Positions 50,775 to 59,326 of a stretch of DNA of 64,000 bases are shown in pieces (position 1 is the first letter of the stretch; every line of letters starts with the position of its first letter). Origin of the DNA: Deltaproteobacteria bacterium (lineage in GTDB: Bacteria; Desulfobacterota; Binatia; UTPRO1); the NCBI GenBank assembly GCA_016200545.1, contig JACQEO010000033.1, positions 39,697 through 103,696 on the forward strand, written 5' to 3'. The notes beneath the pieces were generated by a model. That model worked only from the letters and a program-made list of their open reading frames with translations. It was not told the origin of the DNA and did not search any database. The translations under genes and the position numbers were made by a program.

Positions 50775-51889
50775 GCGGGTTCCGCATCCTGCATCAGGCG
50801 GTCGGCTCGGGTGCGCGCGTCGGCCGTCTCACGCTCGCGCACGGCGAGGTGGCCACCCCGGCGTTCATGCCGGTGGCGACGCATGGCAGCGTGAAAGGTC
50901 TCACGCCCCGCGATCTACGCGAGTGCGGCGCCGAGATCGTGCTGGCGAATGCCTACCACCTCTCGCTCAGGCCGGGTGCGGACGTGATCGCGCGTCTCGG
51001 CGGGCTGCATCGCTTCATGGGGTGGGAGGGTCCGATCCTCACCGACAGTGGCGGGTATCAGATCTTCTCGCTCGCGACGCTGGCGCGTGTCCGCGAGGAA
51101 GGCGTCGACTTTCGATCGCACCTCGATGGAAGCAGCCATTTTCTCGGCCCCGAGGAGGCCATACGCATTCAGGAGGCGCTCGGCAGTGACGTTGCGATGG
51201 TCCTCGACGAATGTCCGCCCGGCGGCGCCGCGCGCGACGTGGTCCTCGCCGCCACGGAGCGCAGCGCGCGTTGGGCGGCGCGCGCCGTCGCCATGCGATC
51301 ACGCTCCGAGCAGGCCGTGTTCGGCATCGTCCAGGGTGGCAGCGACCTCGGATTGCGCGCCGAGAGCGTACGCGCGACGGTCGCGCTCGGCTTCGACGGG
51401 TACGCGCTCGGCGGGCTCTCGGTCGGGGAGCCGCGTGAGGTGACGTGGGCGGTGGCGGCGGTGACCGCGCCGCTCTTGCCCGCCGATCGGCCACGCTACT
51501 TCATGGGGAGCGGGACGCCCGGGGATCTTGCACGCCTCGTCGGCGCCGGTATCGACCTCTTCGATTGCGTCTTGCCGACCCGTCATGCGCGAAACGGTGC
51601 GCTCTTCACCAGCGCCGGCACCGTGGTGCTACGCCATGCACGCTACGCGGACGATCCCAGGCCGGCGGACGAGCGTTGCGCGTGCTATACGTGCACGCGC
51701 TTCAGCCGAGCATATCTCCGGCATCTCCACATGGCGCGGGAACCGCTCGCCGTCACGCTCAACACCGTGCACAACGTCACCTACTATGAGCGGCTGATGC
51801 AGGACATGCGGACGGCGATCGTGGCGGACGCGTTCGGGGCGTTCGCGGCCGGCGTCGTCGGGGAGGAGAGACATTCATGGCCGGACTAG
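50771..51889 (+). CDS. tgt: tRNA-guanine transglycosylase
   Basis: 372 residues. Substrate pocket TDSGGYQIFSL, LDECPP, and nucleophile Asp region GIDLFDCVLPTRHARNG. Zinc site CACYTC with the later His. It swaps guanine-34 for preQ1 in GUN-anticodon tRNAs. Starts with GTG overlapping queA, and its end overlaps the yajC start by 13 bp. Confidence 0.97.
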   Translation: MSGFRILHQAVGSGARVGRLTLAHGEVATPAFMPVATHGSVKGLTPRDLRECGAEIVLANAYHLSLRPGADVIARLGGLHRFMGWEGPILTDSGGYQIFSLATLARVREEGVDFRSHLDGSSHFLGPEEAIRIQEALGSDVAMVLDECPPGGAARDVVLAATERSARWAARAVAMRSRSEQAVFGIVQGGSDLGLRAESVRATVALGFDGYALGGLSVGEPREVTWAVAAVTAPLLPADRPRYFMGSGTPGDLARLVGAGIDLFDCVLPTRHARNGALFTSAGTVVLRHARYADDPRPADERCACYTCTRFSRAYLRHLHMAREPLAVTLNTVHNVTYYERLMQDMRTAIVADAFGAFAAGVVGEERHSWPD

Positions 51890-52221
51890 CATACGCCCAG
51901 AGCGCCGGAGCGGTGGGAGGGCCGAGCCCCCTCGTCAGCATCATGCCCATCGCGCTGATGTTCATCGTGCTGTACTTTCTGCTCATTCGCCCGCAACAGA
52001 AGCGCACGCGCGAGCACGACACGATGATCGAGAACCTCAAACGCAATGACGAGATCGTCACGACCGGCGGCATGTACGGACGTATCCAGTCGATCGCCGA
52101 CAAGGTGTTGGTGGTCGAGATCGCACCGAACGTCCGCGTCCGCGTCGATCGCGCGCAGGTCGCAAGCGTCGTCCGGGCCGGCAAGCCCGACGACACCGAC
52201 AAGAGCAAGGAGAAGTCATGA
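51877..52221 (+). CDS. yajC: Preprotein translocase subunit YajC
   Basis: 114 residues. One N-terminal membrane helix with the family motif IMPIALMFIVLYFLLIRPQQ, followed by a soluble domain (NLKRNDEIVTTGGMYGRI). GGGAGGAGAG lies 6 bp before the ATG, inside the end of tgt. It associates with SecDF-SecYEG. Overlaps secD by 4 bp. Confidence 0.95.
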   Translation: MAGLAYAQSAGAVGGPSPLVSIMPIALMFIVLYFLLIRPQQKRTREHDTMIENLKRNDEIVTTGGMYGRIQSIADKVLVVEIAPNVRVRVDRAQVASVVRAGKPDDTDKSKEKS

Positions 52222-53795
52222 AGGTGATGTATCGGCTGCTGCTGGTGGTGGCGCTGCTGCTCGGCAGCTTCGCGTATATCGCGCCCACGATTCTGCAGCC
52301 GCTGCCGCCGTGGTGGCCGTCGTTCCTTCCGAAAGAGGCCATCCGGCTCGGACTCGACCTCCAGGGAGGGATTCACCTGATCCTTCAGGTGGAAATCGAC
52401 AAGGCCGTGGAGAACGCCCTCGGCGGCGCGATGGAAGACCTGAAGCGCGAGCTCGCGGCGGCGCAAATCATGACCGCGAAACTGGAGCGGCAGGGCAACC
52501 GGATCCATCTCCGCCTGCCGAGCCCCGACAAGAGCTCGGCGCTGTCGGAGCTGGTCAAGGACAAGTTTCCGAGCCTCGTCTTCAGCAGTGACCCGAACGC
52601 GGACGCCGGCGAGGTCGTCTTGGCGTTCGACGATCGCGAGCAGCGCCGCATCCGCGAGTTCGCCGTCGACCAATCGATCGAGACCATCCGCAATCGCATC
52701 GATCAGTTCGGCGTACGCGAGGCGCTGATTCAGCGCAGCGGTAGCGACGGGATTCTCATCCAACTCCCCGGCATTCAAGACCCGCAACGTGCGAAGGATC
52801 TGATCGGCAAAACGGCGGTGCTCGAATTCAAGCTGGTCGCCAATGCGGCCGATTCCACCAAGCCGTCCGCCGGGACCGAAGTGTTGTATGGGCAGGAGCG
52901 TGATGCGATATCGGGCCACACGCGCACCAAGGTTCCGTACACCCTGGAGCGCAAGACGCTCATGACCGGCGAAGTCATCGCCGACGCGCGCGTCCGGCCG
53001 GCCACGCAGCTCGAGGGGCCGTACGTCGAGCTCATGTTGAACAGCCGAGGGGCGAAGCTCTTCGAGCAGATCACGTCCGCGAGCGTCGGTCGGCAGCTCG
53101 CGATCGTGCTCGACAAGACCGTCTACTCGGCGCCGGTGATCCGCGAGCGCATCGCGGGCGGCAGGGCGTCGATCACCGGCAACTTCGATCTCCGCGAAGC
53201 ACGCGACCTGGCGATCGTGCTGCGCGCGGGCGCGCTGCCGGCGCCGGTGACCCTCGCGGAGGAACGGACCGTCGGCCCGACGCTCGGACGCGACTCGATT
53301 CGACAGGGGTTGCGCTCGTTCGCCGTCGGCGGCGCGCTCGTCGTCCTCTTCATGATCATCTACTACCGGGGTGCGGGCCTGCTCGCCGACGGCGCGCTCA
53401 TTCTGAACGTCCTCTTCATCATTGCCGCTCTCGCCGCCTTCGAGGCGACGCTCACCTTGCCGGGGATCGCGGGGTTGGTCCTGACGCTGGGAATGGCCGT
53501 CGATGCCAACGTGCTCATCAATGAACGCATCCGCGAAGAGCTCCGATCGGGTAAAACGGTACGCGCCGCCGTCGAGGCGGGCTACGCGCGGGCGCTTCCG
53601 GCCATTTTGGATACGAACATCACGACCTTCCTTTCGGGAATCATCCTCTTCCAGTTCGGGTCCGGTCCCGTGAAGGGCTTCGCTATCACCTTGGTGATCG
53701 GACTCTTCACGTCGGTGTTCACCGCCGTCGTCTGCACGCGAATCGTCTACGACCTCCGACTCGCGAACAAACGCCTGACGACGATCAGTATCTAA
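52218..53795 (+). CDS. secD: Protein translocase subunit SecD
   Basis: 525 residues. One helix near the N-terminus, then LGLDLQGGIHLILQVE, a large periplasmic region (about 40-350), and a five-helix C-terminal block with GGALVVLFMIIYYRGAG and TLGMAVDANVLINERIREE. It draws translocating proteins across the membrane using the proton gradient. secF follows after 10 bp. Full length. Confidence 0.97.
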   Translation: MKVMYRLLLVVALLLGSFAYIAPTILQPLPPWWPSFLPKEAIRLGLDLQGGIHLILQVEIDKAVENALGGAMEDLKRELAAAQIMTAKLERQGNRIHLRLPSPDKSSALSELVKDKFPSLVFSSDPNADAGEVVLAFDDREQRRIREFAVDQSIETIRNRIDQFGVREALIQRSGSDGILIQLPGIQDPQRAKDLIGKTAVLEFKLVANAADSTKPSAGTEVLYGQERDAISGHTRTKVPYTLERKTLMTGEVIADARVRPATQLEGPYVELMLNSRGAKLFEQITSASVGRQLAIVLDKTVYSAPVIRERIAGGRASITGNFDLREARDLAIVLRAGALPAPVTLAEERTVGPTLGRDSIRQGLRSFAVGGALVVLFMIIYYRGAGLLADGALILNVLFIIAALAAFEATLTLPGIAGLVLTLGMAVDANVLINERIREELRSGKTVRAAVEAGYARALPAILDTNITTFLSGIILFQFGSGPVKGFAITLVIGLFTSVFTAVVCTRIVYDLRLANKRLTTISI

Positions 53796-53805
53796 GGGAG
53801 ACCGC

Positions 53806-54729
53806 ATGCTTCAGCTCATCAAGCCGGACGTCAACATCGATTTCGTCGGCAATCGGCGGTACGCGTACATCTTCTCGGGCGTGCTCACCGTCCTCTGCCT
53901 GTTGGCGATGGCGATCCTCGGGCCCCGTTACGGTATCGACTTCGTCGGTGGAACACTCTTGCACATCCGGTTTCACGACCCGGTCGAGGTGAGCGCGGTC
54001 CGAAACGCGCTCGGGAATGTGGCCGGGGAGGCGTCGGTGCAGGACTTCGGCACCACGAAAGGGGAATACCTGCTGCGTATTCCTGAGTCCGCTGCGGATC
54101 TGAGCGGACTCGGAGAAAAGATCAAGAAGGAGCTGGACGCGACCTTCGGAGCGACGTCGTACGAGGTCCTTCGTAACGAGACGGTTGGTCCACGAGTCGG
54201 AAAGGAGCTGCGGCAGAAGGCGCTCCTCGCCGTGCTGTTCTCCACGCTCATGATGGGATCGTATATTGCGCTGCGATTCGAGATTCGCTTCGGGGTCGGC
54301 GCCGCGGTTGCGTTGCTGCACGACGTGATCGTGGCCGCTGGGGCGCTCGTGATCGCGAACTACGAGTTCGATCTCACCATCGTGGCGGCGCTGCTGACGA
54401 TCGTCGGCTTTTCCGTGCATGATACGGTCATCGTCTCCGATCGCATCCGTGAGAACATGCGTAAGTCACGTCGCCTGCCGCTCGCAACCATCATCAACCA
54501 AAGCATCAACGAGACGCTGTCCCGAACCGTCTTGACGACGGGTACGGCGATCCTCGTCATCCTGGCGTTGTATCTCTTGGGCGGGAGCGTGATTCACGGG
54601 TTCGCCTTCACGCTGCTCGTCGGCTTCCTCATCGGCACGTACTCGTCGATCTTCGTTGCGAGTCCGATCGTCCTCGCGTTCGAGCGCTCGAAGTCGGCGG
54701 CGCCGCGCGCCCAGCGCGCCGCCTCATGA
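53806..54729 (+). CDS. secF: Protein translocase subunit SecF
   Basis: 307 residues. Starts INIDFVGNRRYAYIFSGVL, then GPRYGIDFVGGTLLHIRFHD, and the pore-helix block GFSVHDTVIVSDRIRENMR with the conserved Asp and Arg. Partner of SecD in one complex. GGGAGA precedes the ATG. Last gene of the queA-tgt-yajC-secDF run. Confidence 0.97.
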   Translation: MLQLIKPDVNIDFVGNRRYAYIFSGVLTVLCLLAMAILGPRYGIDFVGGTLLHIRFHDPVEVSAVRNALGNVAGEASVQDFGTTKGEYLLRIPESAADLSGLGEKIKKELDATFGATSYEVLRNETVGPRVGKELRQKALLAVLFSTLMMGSYIALRFEIRFGVGAAVALLHDVIVAAGALVIANYEFDLTIVAALLTIVGFSVHDTVIVSDRIRENMRKSRRLPLATIINQSINETLSRTVLTTGTAILVILALYLLGGSVIHGFAFTLLVGFLIGTYSSIFVASPIVLAFERSKSAAPRAQRAAS

Positions 54730-54850
54730 GCCCGCGTGGGGCACGTCATATGCCATGCCGGAGCGGCGGCATACGCTCGCCGATCTAAGAAAAGTGATGT
54801 AATATTGGATAGTTAACTCTCTCCTTCGGGGCTAGACCGCCGCGACTGTC

Positions 54851-54880
54851 TTGACCGTATTTTTCGCCGCGTGGTATAGC
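54851..54880 (+). promoter_or_regulatory. Promoter-like element for the orphan HTH gene
   Basis: TTGACC (54851-54856), 18 bp, TATAGC (54875-54880): five and four consensus matches. It is 36 bp before the ATG at 54916, in a 186-bp gap that also has an A/T-rich patch (54781-54815) unlike its surroundings. Confidence 0.55.
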
Positions 54881-54915
54881 CGCTGGCATTCCACGCCAAG
54901 GAGATCGCGCGCCCG

Positions 54916-55107
54916 ATGTTCGACCGGGACGACATTTATCTGAACAGCAAAGAGGTGGCGCAGATCCTCGACGTGAGTCCAGATACGGTCAACGAATTTG
55001 CACGCAAGCATCTGCTGCCGGCCTTCAAGCAGGGACGGCAGTGGCGGTTTCGTAAGCGCGATATCACCTCGTTCAAACGGCAGCTGCGCGGCGCGACAGC
55101 TGCCTGA
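54916..55107 (+). CDS. Excisionase/MerR-like small HTH DNA-binding protein
   Basis: 63 residues consisting of a single winged helix-turn-helix: LNSKEVAQILDVSPDTVNEF, then the wing QGRQWRFRKRDITSFKRQL. This is the helix-turn-helix 17 (excisionase/SinR-like BldC) family. No integrase, attachment site or phage gene is nearby, so a chromosomal BldC-like regulator fits better than a phage excisionase. It has its own promoter-like element. Confidence 0.85.
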   Translation: MFDRDDIYLNSKEVAQILDVSPDTVNEFARKHLLPAFKQGRQWRFRKRDITSFKRQLRGATAA

Positions 55108-55225
55108 GCGCTACGCCTCGTAGGGGTCGAAAGAGGCGTCCCGCAACGTCCACCCGAAGGGACCCCGTCTTCGGGTCATTCGGCTATCGTGTGATGTGAA
55201 GGGCCAAGCGGTAGGGGGGACACGC

Positions 55226-55894
55226 ATGGCGGGTTCGATGAACGGAGCGGGGAAGACGAACGCTCACCCGCATCAGAGCAAGATCTACTCCGAATTTTCC
55301 CGATTCTACGACAAGATTTTCGAACGCATCTTCTTTCCACGCATCGCGCGGGTCATCGCCTCGTTGCACATCCCGTTCGGGGCACGCGTGCTCGAGCTCG
55401 GCGTCGGAACCGGACTGTCGCTGAGCGCCTACCCGCTGGATTGTAACGTCGTCGGCGTCGATCTCGCGCAGGACATGCTCGATCAAGCGGCGGAAAAAAT
55501 CCGCGAGCGTGGATGGCACCACATCATCCTGCGCCAGATGGACGCGCTCAATCTCGACTTCCCGTCGGACTCCTTCGACTACGTGACGGCGTTCCACGTC
55601 GTCAGCGTCGTGCCCGACGCCTCGCGCATGATGGCCGAGGCGCGACGCGTGTGTCGACCCGGCGGTAAGCTCGTGATCATCAATCATTTCCGTAGCGAGC
55701 GGCCGCTCATCGGGCCACTCGTCGATCTCGCGGATCCCGTCACACGTAAGCTCGGGTGGCGGACCACGCTGAAGCTCGTCGACATCATCGAGGGCGCTCC
55801 GGTATCGATCGAGCAGAAGTTCAAGACCTCTCCGCGCTCGCTGTTCACAGTCGTCATCGCCCGCAACGAGAAAGAGATCGCGGCGGTCGGCTGA
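55226..55894 (+). CDS. Class I SAM methyltransferase, PmtA-like (phosphatidylethanolamine N-methyltransferase)
   Basis: 222 residues. SAM-binding motif I VLELGVGTGLSLSAYP, then VVGVDLAQDMLDQA, and RQMDALNLDFPSDSFDYVT with AFHVVSVVPDASRMMAEARR; the N-terminal YSEFSRFYDKIFERIFFPR is typical of bacterial PmtA (Rhodobacter type). It would make phosphatidylcholine from phosphatidylethanolamine. Substrate is inferred from the motif pattern. ATG 55226 follows GGGGG; GTG 55196 is possible. Confidence 0.82.
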   Translation: MAGSMNGAGKTNAHPHQSKIYSEFSRFYDKIFERIFFPRIARVIASLHIPFGARVLELGVGTGLSLSAYPLDCNVVGVDLAQDMLDQAAEKIRERGWHHIILRQMDALNLDFPSDSFDYVTAFHVVSVVPDASRMMAEARRVCRPGGKLVIINHFRSERPLIGPLVDLADPVTRKLGWRTTLKLVDIIEGAPVSIEQKFKTSPRSLFTVVIARNEKEIAAVG

Positions 55895-56335
55895 GCAGCT
55901 TGGCTGCACGCACCGGGATTCGCGGCCGTCGAGCGGCCGACCCTCCCCAGCGCTGCCCTCAGCGTGCGGCTAAGCCGTCGAATCGTCAGCCTGTTGATAA
56001 GCTGTGGATGGGCGCCCCGTCCGAATTCAGGTACTTGCGTCGGCTAGTCGACGGGGCATCGCTCAGGGGTCGTCAATTGCGGCCTTGAAGTCCCATAACA
56101 GTCTGAATCTGCAAGGATTGGACGGATTCGAAGACCGCGAGGGGCCTGGCAATCGGCGACGCGGGTGTGACCCCCTACCGGGTATCAAGTGTTCCCCGGA
56201 ACTTCTGTGGATAACGACCCGAAGAGGGCGTCAATGCGCTGCCCGCATCTCACTTCCGCACAGGCGACTCGCGCCACGAACGAAGGAGCGATCTTGGCTC
56301 GCTGCGGACCGTGTGCCTGAGCGGCCCCAAGGCAG
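55895..56335. other. 441-bp non-coding stretch with DnaA-box-like sites
   Basis: No convincing frame. It holds a 6-bp hairpin after the methyltransferase gene (CGGCCG 55923-55928 and 55934-55939, loop TCGAG), TGTTGATAA at 55992-56000 (one change from the DnaA box TGTGGATAA), TGTGGATGG at 56003-56011 (two changes), and a perfect TGTGGATAA at 56206-56214. It is bounded by the methyltransferase gene and tRNA-Arg. No A/T-rich unwinding region and no dnaA gene, so it is not shown to be an origin. Confidence 0.5.
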
Positions 56336-56407
56336 TGCCCCCGCCCAGAATCGAACTGGGACTTAGGGTTCCGGAGACCCTCGTGATGTCCTTTTCACTA
56401 CGGGGGC
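56336..56407 (-). tRNA. tRNA-Arg(CCG)
   Basis: 72 nt on the minus strand folding as a full cloverleaf: acceptor GCCCCCG/CGGGGGC, D stem GTGA/TCAC, anticodon stem AGGGT/ACCCT with loop CTCCGGA (anticodon CCG), T stem CCCAG/CTGGG with loop TTCGATT. Discriminator A; the 3' CCA is not encoded. It reads arginine codon CGG. Confidence 0.95.
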
Positions 56408-56513
56408 GCGAAGAGCGCGGCGGATGGGTGTGCGGATTCGGTACCATGCGTGTGGCAGAGGGTCAACGCGCAGCCCGTCGTGTCAGAGACCGAAGGCCGA
56501 GAGCGAGCCGCGC

Positions 56514-57287
56514 TCACATGCGGACGCCGCCGTCGACGACCACAACCTGGCCCGTCATGAAGTCCGAAGCGCTCGACGCGAGAAACAGCGCCGCGCCGAC
56601 GATCTCGTCCGGCTGTCCGTGGCGGCCGAGCGGCGTTTGGCGCACGACCGACTGGTGAATGGCGGGATTGGTGATCAACGCGGCCGCAAAGTGCGTTTCG
56701 ATGAGACCCGGCGCGATCGCGTTGACGTAGATCTTCGCGTGGCCGCACTCTTTCGCGAGCACCCGGGTCAGATGGTTCAGCGCGGCCTTGCTGATGCTGT
56801 AGGCGCCGAGCATCGGCGCCGGGTCGAAGCTCGCGGCTGAGGAGATGTTGATGATCTTGCCACCCTCGCCGCGCTCCAGCATCGCGCGCGCCACACGGAC
56901 GGCGGCGAGATATGGGCCCTTGAGGTTCACGTCCATGATCTTGTCCCATGCCACCGGATCCATATCGGTAAGAGGCCCCATGACCGGGTTCGTGCCGGCG
57001 TTGTTCACCAGGACGTCGATCGCGCCCCATTCGCGGAGGACCTCCTCGACCATGCGATCGACATCGGCCATGCGTCCCATGTGGCATGCGATCGGGAGCG
57101 CGCGTTGCGCCGTTCGCTCCTCGATCTCTTTGGCGACCGCTTGCAGCGACTCGAGCTTGCGACTGACGAGTGCGACGTCGGCACCAGCCTCGGCGAATCC
57201 GAGGGCGATCGCACGCCCGATGCCACGGCTCGCGCCGGTGACGATGGCACGCTTGCCGTTCAACGAAAATCGATCCAACGCCGTCAC
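56514..57287 (-). CDS. Short-chain dehydrogenase/reductase
   Basis: 257 residues. NAD(P) motif TGASRGIGRAIA, LVNNAGTNPVMG, catalytic Ser in INISSAA, Tyr/Lys in YSISKAALN, and a FabG-like end DFMTGQVVVVDGGVRM. Substrate unknown. GTG 57287 is preceded by AGGAGG; the frame upstream to 57410 runs into the IMPase gene and is a shadow. The next gene upstream (IMPase) ends 19 bp away. Confidence 0.93.
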   Translation of the reverse strand: MTALDRFSLNGKRAIVTGASRGIGRAIALGFAEAGADVALVSRKLESLQAVAKEIEERTAQRALPIACHMGRMADVDRMVEEVLREWGAIDVLVNNAGTNPVMGPLTDMDPVAWDKIMDVNLKGPYLAAVRVARAMLERGEGGKIINISSAASFDPAPMLGAYSISKAALNHLTRVLAKECGHAKIYVNAIAPGLIETHFAAALITNPAIHQSVVRQTPLGRHGQPDEIVGAALFLASSASDFMTGQVVVVDGGVRM

Positions 57288-57306
57288 GTCTGCCTCCTGA
57301 TCGTGT

Positions 57307-58110
57307 CTACGCCTGCGCGTCGAGTCGCGTCGCGAGGACGCGCACCATCTCCGCGTGCAACGTAGCGTTCGAGGCGAGCGTTTGCTCGCCGAACAGGTCG
57401 AACGCCCCACCGCGGAAATCGCTCACCACCCCGCTCGCCTCGCGCACGATGAGCGCACCTGCCGCCGTATCCCATGGGTGGAGCTTCCATTCCCAAAATC
57501 CGTCGAGCCGTCCGCACGCGACGTAGCAGAGATCGAGGGCCGCGGACCCGTTGCGACGCACACCCTGGGCGCGTGCGATGAAATCAGCGGCGAAGCCGAG
57601 ATAAAAGTCGAGATGCTCGCGGCGGTCGTACGGAAACCCGGTCGCGAGGAGGGCATCTCCCAGCGAATCGGTCGCCGACACGCCGATCGAACGGTCGTTC
57701 AGCCGCGCGCCGCGACCGCGCTCGGCAACGAAGGTCTCGTCGCGGAGGGGATCGTGCACGATGCCGAAGACGAGATCGGAGCCACGGCCGAGCGCCAGCG
57801 AGATCGCGAAGTGTGGGTAGGCGTGCGCGAAGTTGGTGGTGCCGTCGAGCGGATCGAGGTACCAAACGTGCGCGTCCCGCGGTGGCGGTGTGAGCGCGGC
57901 GCCGGCGGACGACTCCTCGGCGACGATCACGTGATCGGGGAACGCCCGACGGAGGTGGCTGATCACGAGCGCCTCGACCCGGTGATCAGTCTCGGTGACG
58001 ATGTCGACGGCACCTTTGTGGTGAATCGTTTTCGCCTTTCGCCACGTCGACAGCAGCAGCGCGTGCGCGTCTTCGACGGCGGCGCGGGCGACGCGCTCGA
58101 ACGCCTCCAT
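57307..58110 (-). CDS. Inositol monophosphatase family protein
   Basis: 267 residues. All metal-binding motifs are present: TETDHRVE, AEESSAG, WYLDPLDGTTNFAHAYPHF and HPWDTAAG. It removes phosphate from inositol-1-phosphate, or from related substrates such as fructose-1,6-bisphosphate or PAP. With ino1 and the CDP-alcohol transferase in the same window, inositol-phosphate hydrolysis is a reasonable guess. ATG 58110; a longer frame reaches 58242 without homology. Confidence 0.9.
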   Translation of the reverse strand: MEAFERVARAAVEDAHALLLSTWRKAKTIHHKGAVDIVTETDHRVEALVISHLRRAFPDHVIVAEESSAGAALTPPPRDAHVWYLDPLDGTTNFAHAYPHFAISLALGRGSDLVFGIVHDPLRDETFVAERGRGARLNDRSIGVSATDSLGDALLATGFPYDRREHLDFYLGFAADFIARAQGVRRNGSAALDLCYVACGRLDGFWEWKLHPWDTAAGALIVREASGVVSDFRGGAFDLFGEQTLASNATLHAEMVRVLATRLDAQA

Positions 58111-58187
58111 CGGCGCGGTAGTGACACATTGATCCGGTGAGATCAAGGTGACAGATTGCGCGGCGCCGCGTCCAACGCGGTGTTCTG

Positions 58188-59114
58188 ATGCAAGCCGCGC
58201 CGCCGTCCACCGCTCGTCACGCCATTTGGCGATCGCCTGCAAAGGTGAACCTCTGCTTGCGCGTCGTCGGTCGTCGGCGCGACGGCTATCATCTCCTGGA
58301 CTCCGTCTTCGTGCCCATCGATCTCTGCGACGAGCTCAGGGTGACGGTCGATGCCATCGGGCGCGGCGTGCCGACGCGCATCGAGGTGCAGTGCGATCGC
58401 GCCGACGTGCCCGAGGACGCAAGCAACCTTGCGGCGCGCGCCACCGCCGCGCTGCTCGCCGAGCGCGAACTCGGTGCGAGCGTGCGGATCGTGATCGCGA
58501 AGACCATTCCACCCGGCGCCGGTCTCGGCGGCGGCAGCGGCAACGCGGCAACCGTCTTGCGCGCCCTGAACACCTGGCTCGGTCTCGACATCGCGCCGCC
58601 ACGCCTCCGTGAGCTGGCGCTCGCACTCGGCGCCGACGTGCCCTTCTTTCTCGTCGGCGCTCCGGCGCGCGTGCGCGGCATCGGCGAGGACGTGCAACCG
58701 ATCGCCGACTTCGCCGCGCTCGCGCTCGTCGTCGCCATCCCGCCGGTCGCAGTGTCGACGGCATGGGCGTTCCGCGCCTTTGCGGAGCTCGTACCGTCAC
58801 CGGTGGCCAGTGGCGACGAGGCTGCGCGGCTTGCCGCCGGGGCGCCGCCGACGCAAGCACTTCTCGTGAACGACCTCGAGCGCGTCGTCCTCCCGGCGTT
58901 TCCCGCCATCGCCGAGCTCAAGCGTCGGCTGCTCGCGAGCGGAGCGGAGGCGGCGGTCATGTCCGGGAGCGGCGCGGCGATAATCGGCGTGGTACCGTCC
59001 CGGGCCGACGCAGAGCGCCTCGCTGCGGAGGTGCGGACGCGGGCGCCAGAGGTCGCGGTGTACGCTGTCGGGACCGACCTGCCAGAGGTTGACCGCGTGG
59101 GCAGCACGGCCTAA
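58188..59114 (+). CDS. ispE: 4-diphosphocytidyl-2-C-methyl-D-erythritol kinase
   Basis: 308 residues. GHMP kinase: start SPAKVNLCLRVVGRRRDGYH, P-loop PPGAGLGGGSGNAA, GADVPFFLVGAPARVRGIGE, and MSGSGAAIIGV. It phosphorylates CDP-methylerythritol in the MEP isoprenoid pathway, which would feed the prenyl synthase and hopanoid genes in the window. Divergent from the IMPase gene, with 77 bp between the starts. Confidence 0.95.
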   Translation: MQAAPPSTARHAIWRSPAKVNLCLRVVGRRRDGYHLLDSVFVPIDLCDELRVTVDAIGRGVPTRIEVQCDRADVPEDASNLAARATAALLAERELGASVRIVIAKTIPPGAGLGGGSGNAATVLRALNTWLGLDIAPPRLRELALALGADVPFFLVGAPARVRGIGEDVQPIADFAALALVVAIPPVAVSTAWAFRAFAELVPSPVASGDEAARLAAGAPPTQALLVNDLERVVLPAFPAIAELKRRLLASGAEAAVMSGSGAAIIGVVPSRADAERLAAEVRTRAPEVAVYAVGTDLPEVDRVGSTA

Positions 59115-59117
59115 ACT
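59089..59117 (+). promoter_or_regulatory. Promoter-like element before tRNA-Gln
   Basis: TTGACC (59089-59094), 17 bp, TAAACT (59112-59117), five and four consensus matches, overlapping the end of ispE. It lies 115 bp before the tRNA and could drive tRNA-Gln and prs. Confidence 0.4.
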
Positions 59118-59232
59118 CTCACGTTTTCCGGAGTTTCCTGCGACCAAGACGATGCCTGATCGGGGGAGAATGCGGCGTTGAACCCCGATGAGCCCGCGCC
59201 GGCGCGCGGGTGACGGAGGCATCCGAGTATGA

Positions 59233-59303
59233 TGGGCGGTCGCCAAGCGGTAAGGCCCCGGGCTTTGAATCCGGTATCGAAGGTTCGAATCCTTCCCGCC
59301 CAG
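59233..59303 (+). tRNA. tRNA-Gln(UUG)
   Basis: 71 nt cloverleaf: acceptor TGGGCGG/CCGCCCA, D arm GCC/GGC, anticodon stem CCGGG/TCCGG with loop CTTTGAA (anticodon TTG), T stem GAAGG/CCTTC with loop TTCGAAT, discriminator G. CCA not encoded. The same tRNA-Gln-prs order occurs in many deltaproteobacteria (from memory). Confidence 0.95.
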
Positions 59304-59326
59304 CTGTGAGGAAAAAGGACGACGTC

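Noticed and set aside
54916..55107. Phage or plasmid excisionase
   Set aside because: No integrase, attachment repeats or phage genes around it; a chromosomal regulator is simpler.
55895..56335. Chromosomal replication origin
   Set aside because: Only three DnaA-box-like sites, no A/T-rich element and no dnaA, dnaN or gyr genes.
59210..59326. N-terminal extension of prs
   Set aside because: Runs through tRNA-Gln; homology to PRPP synthetase starts at 59327.
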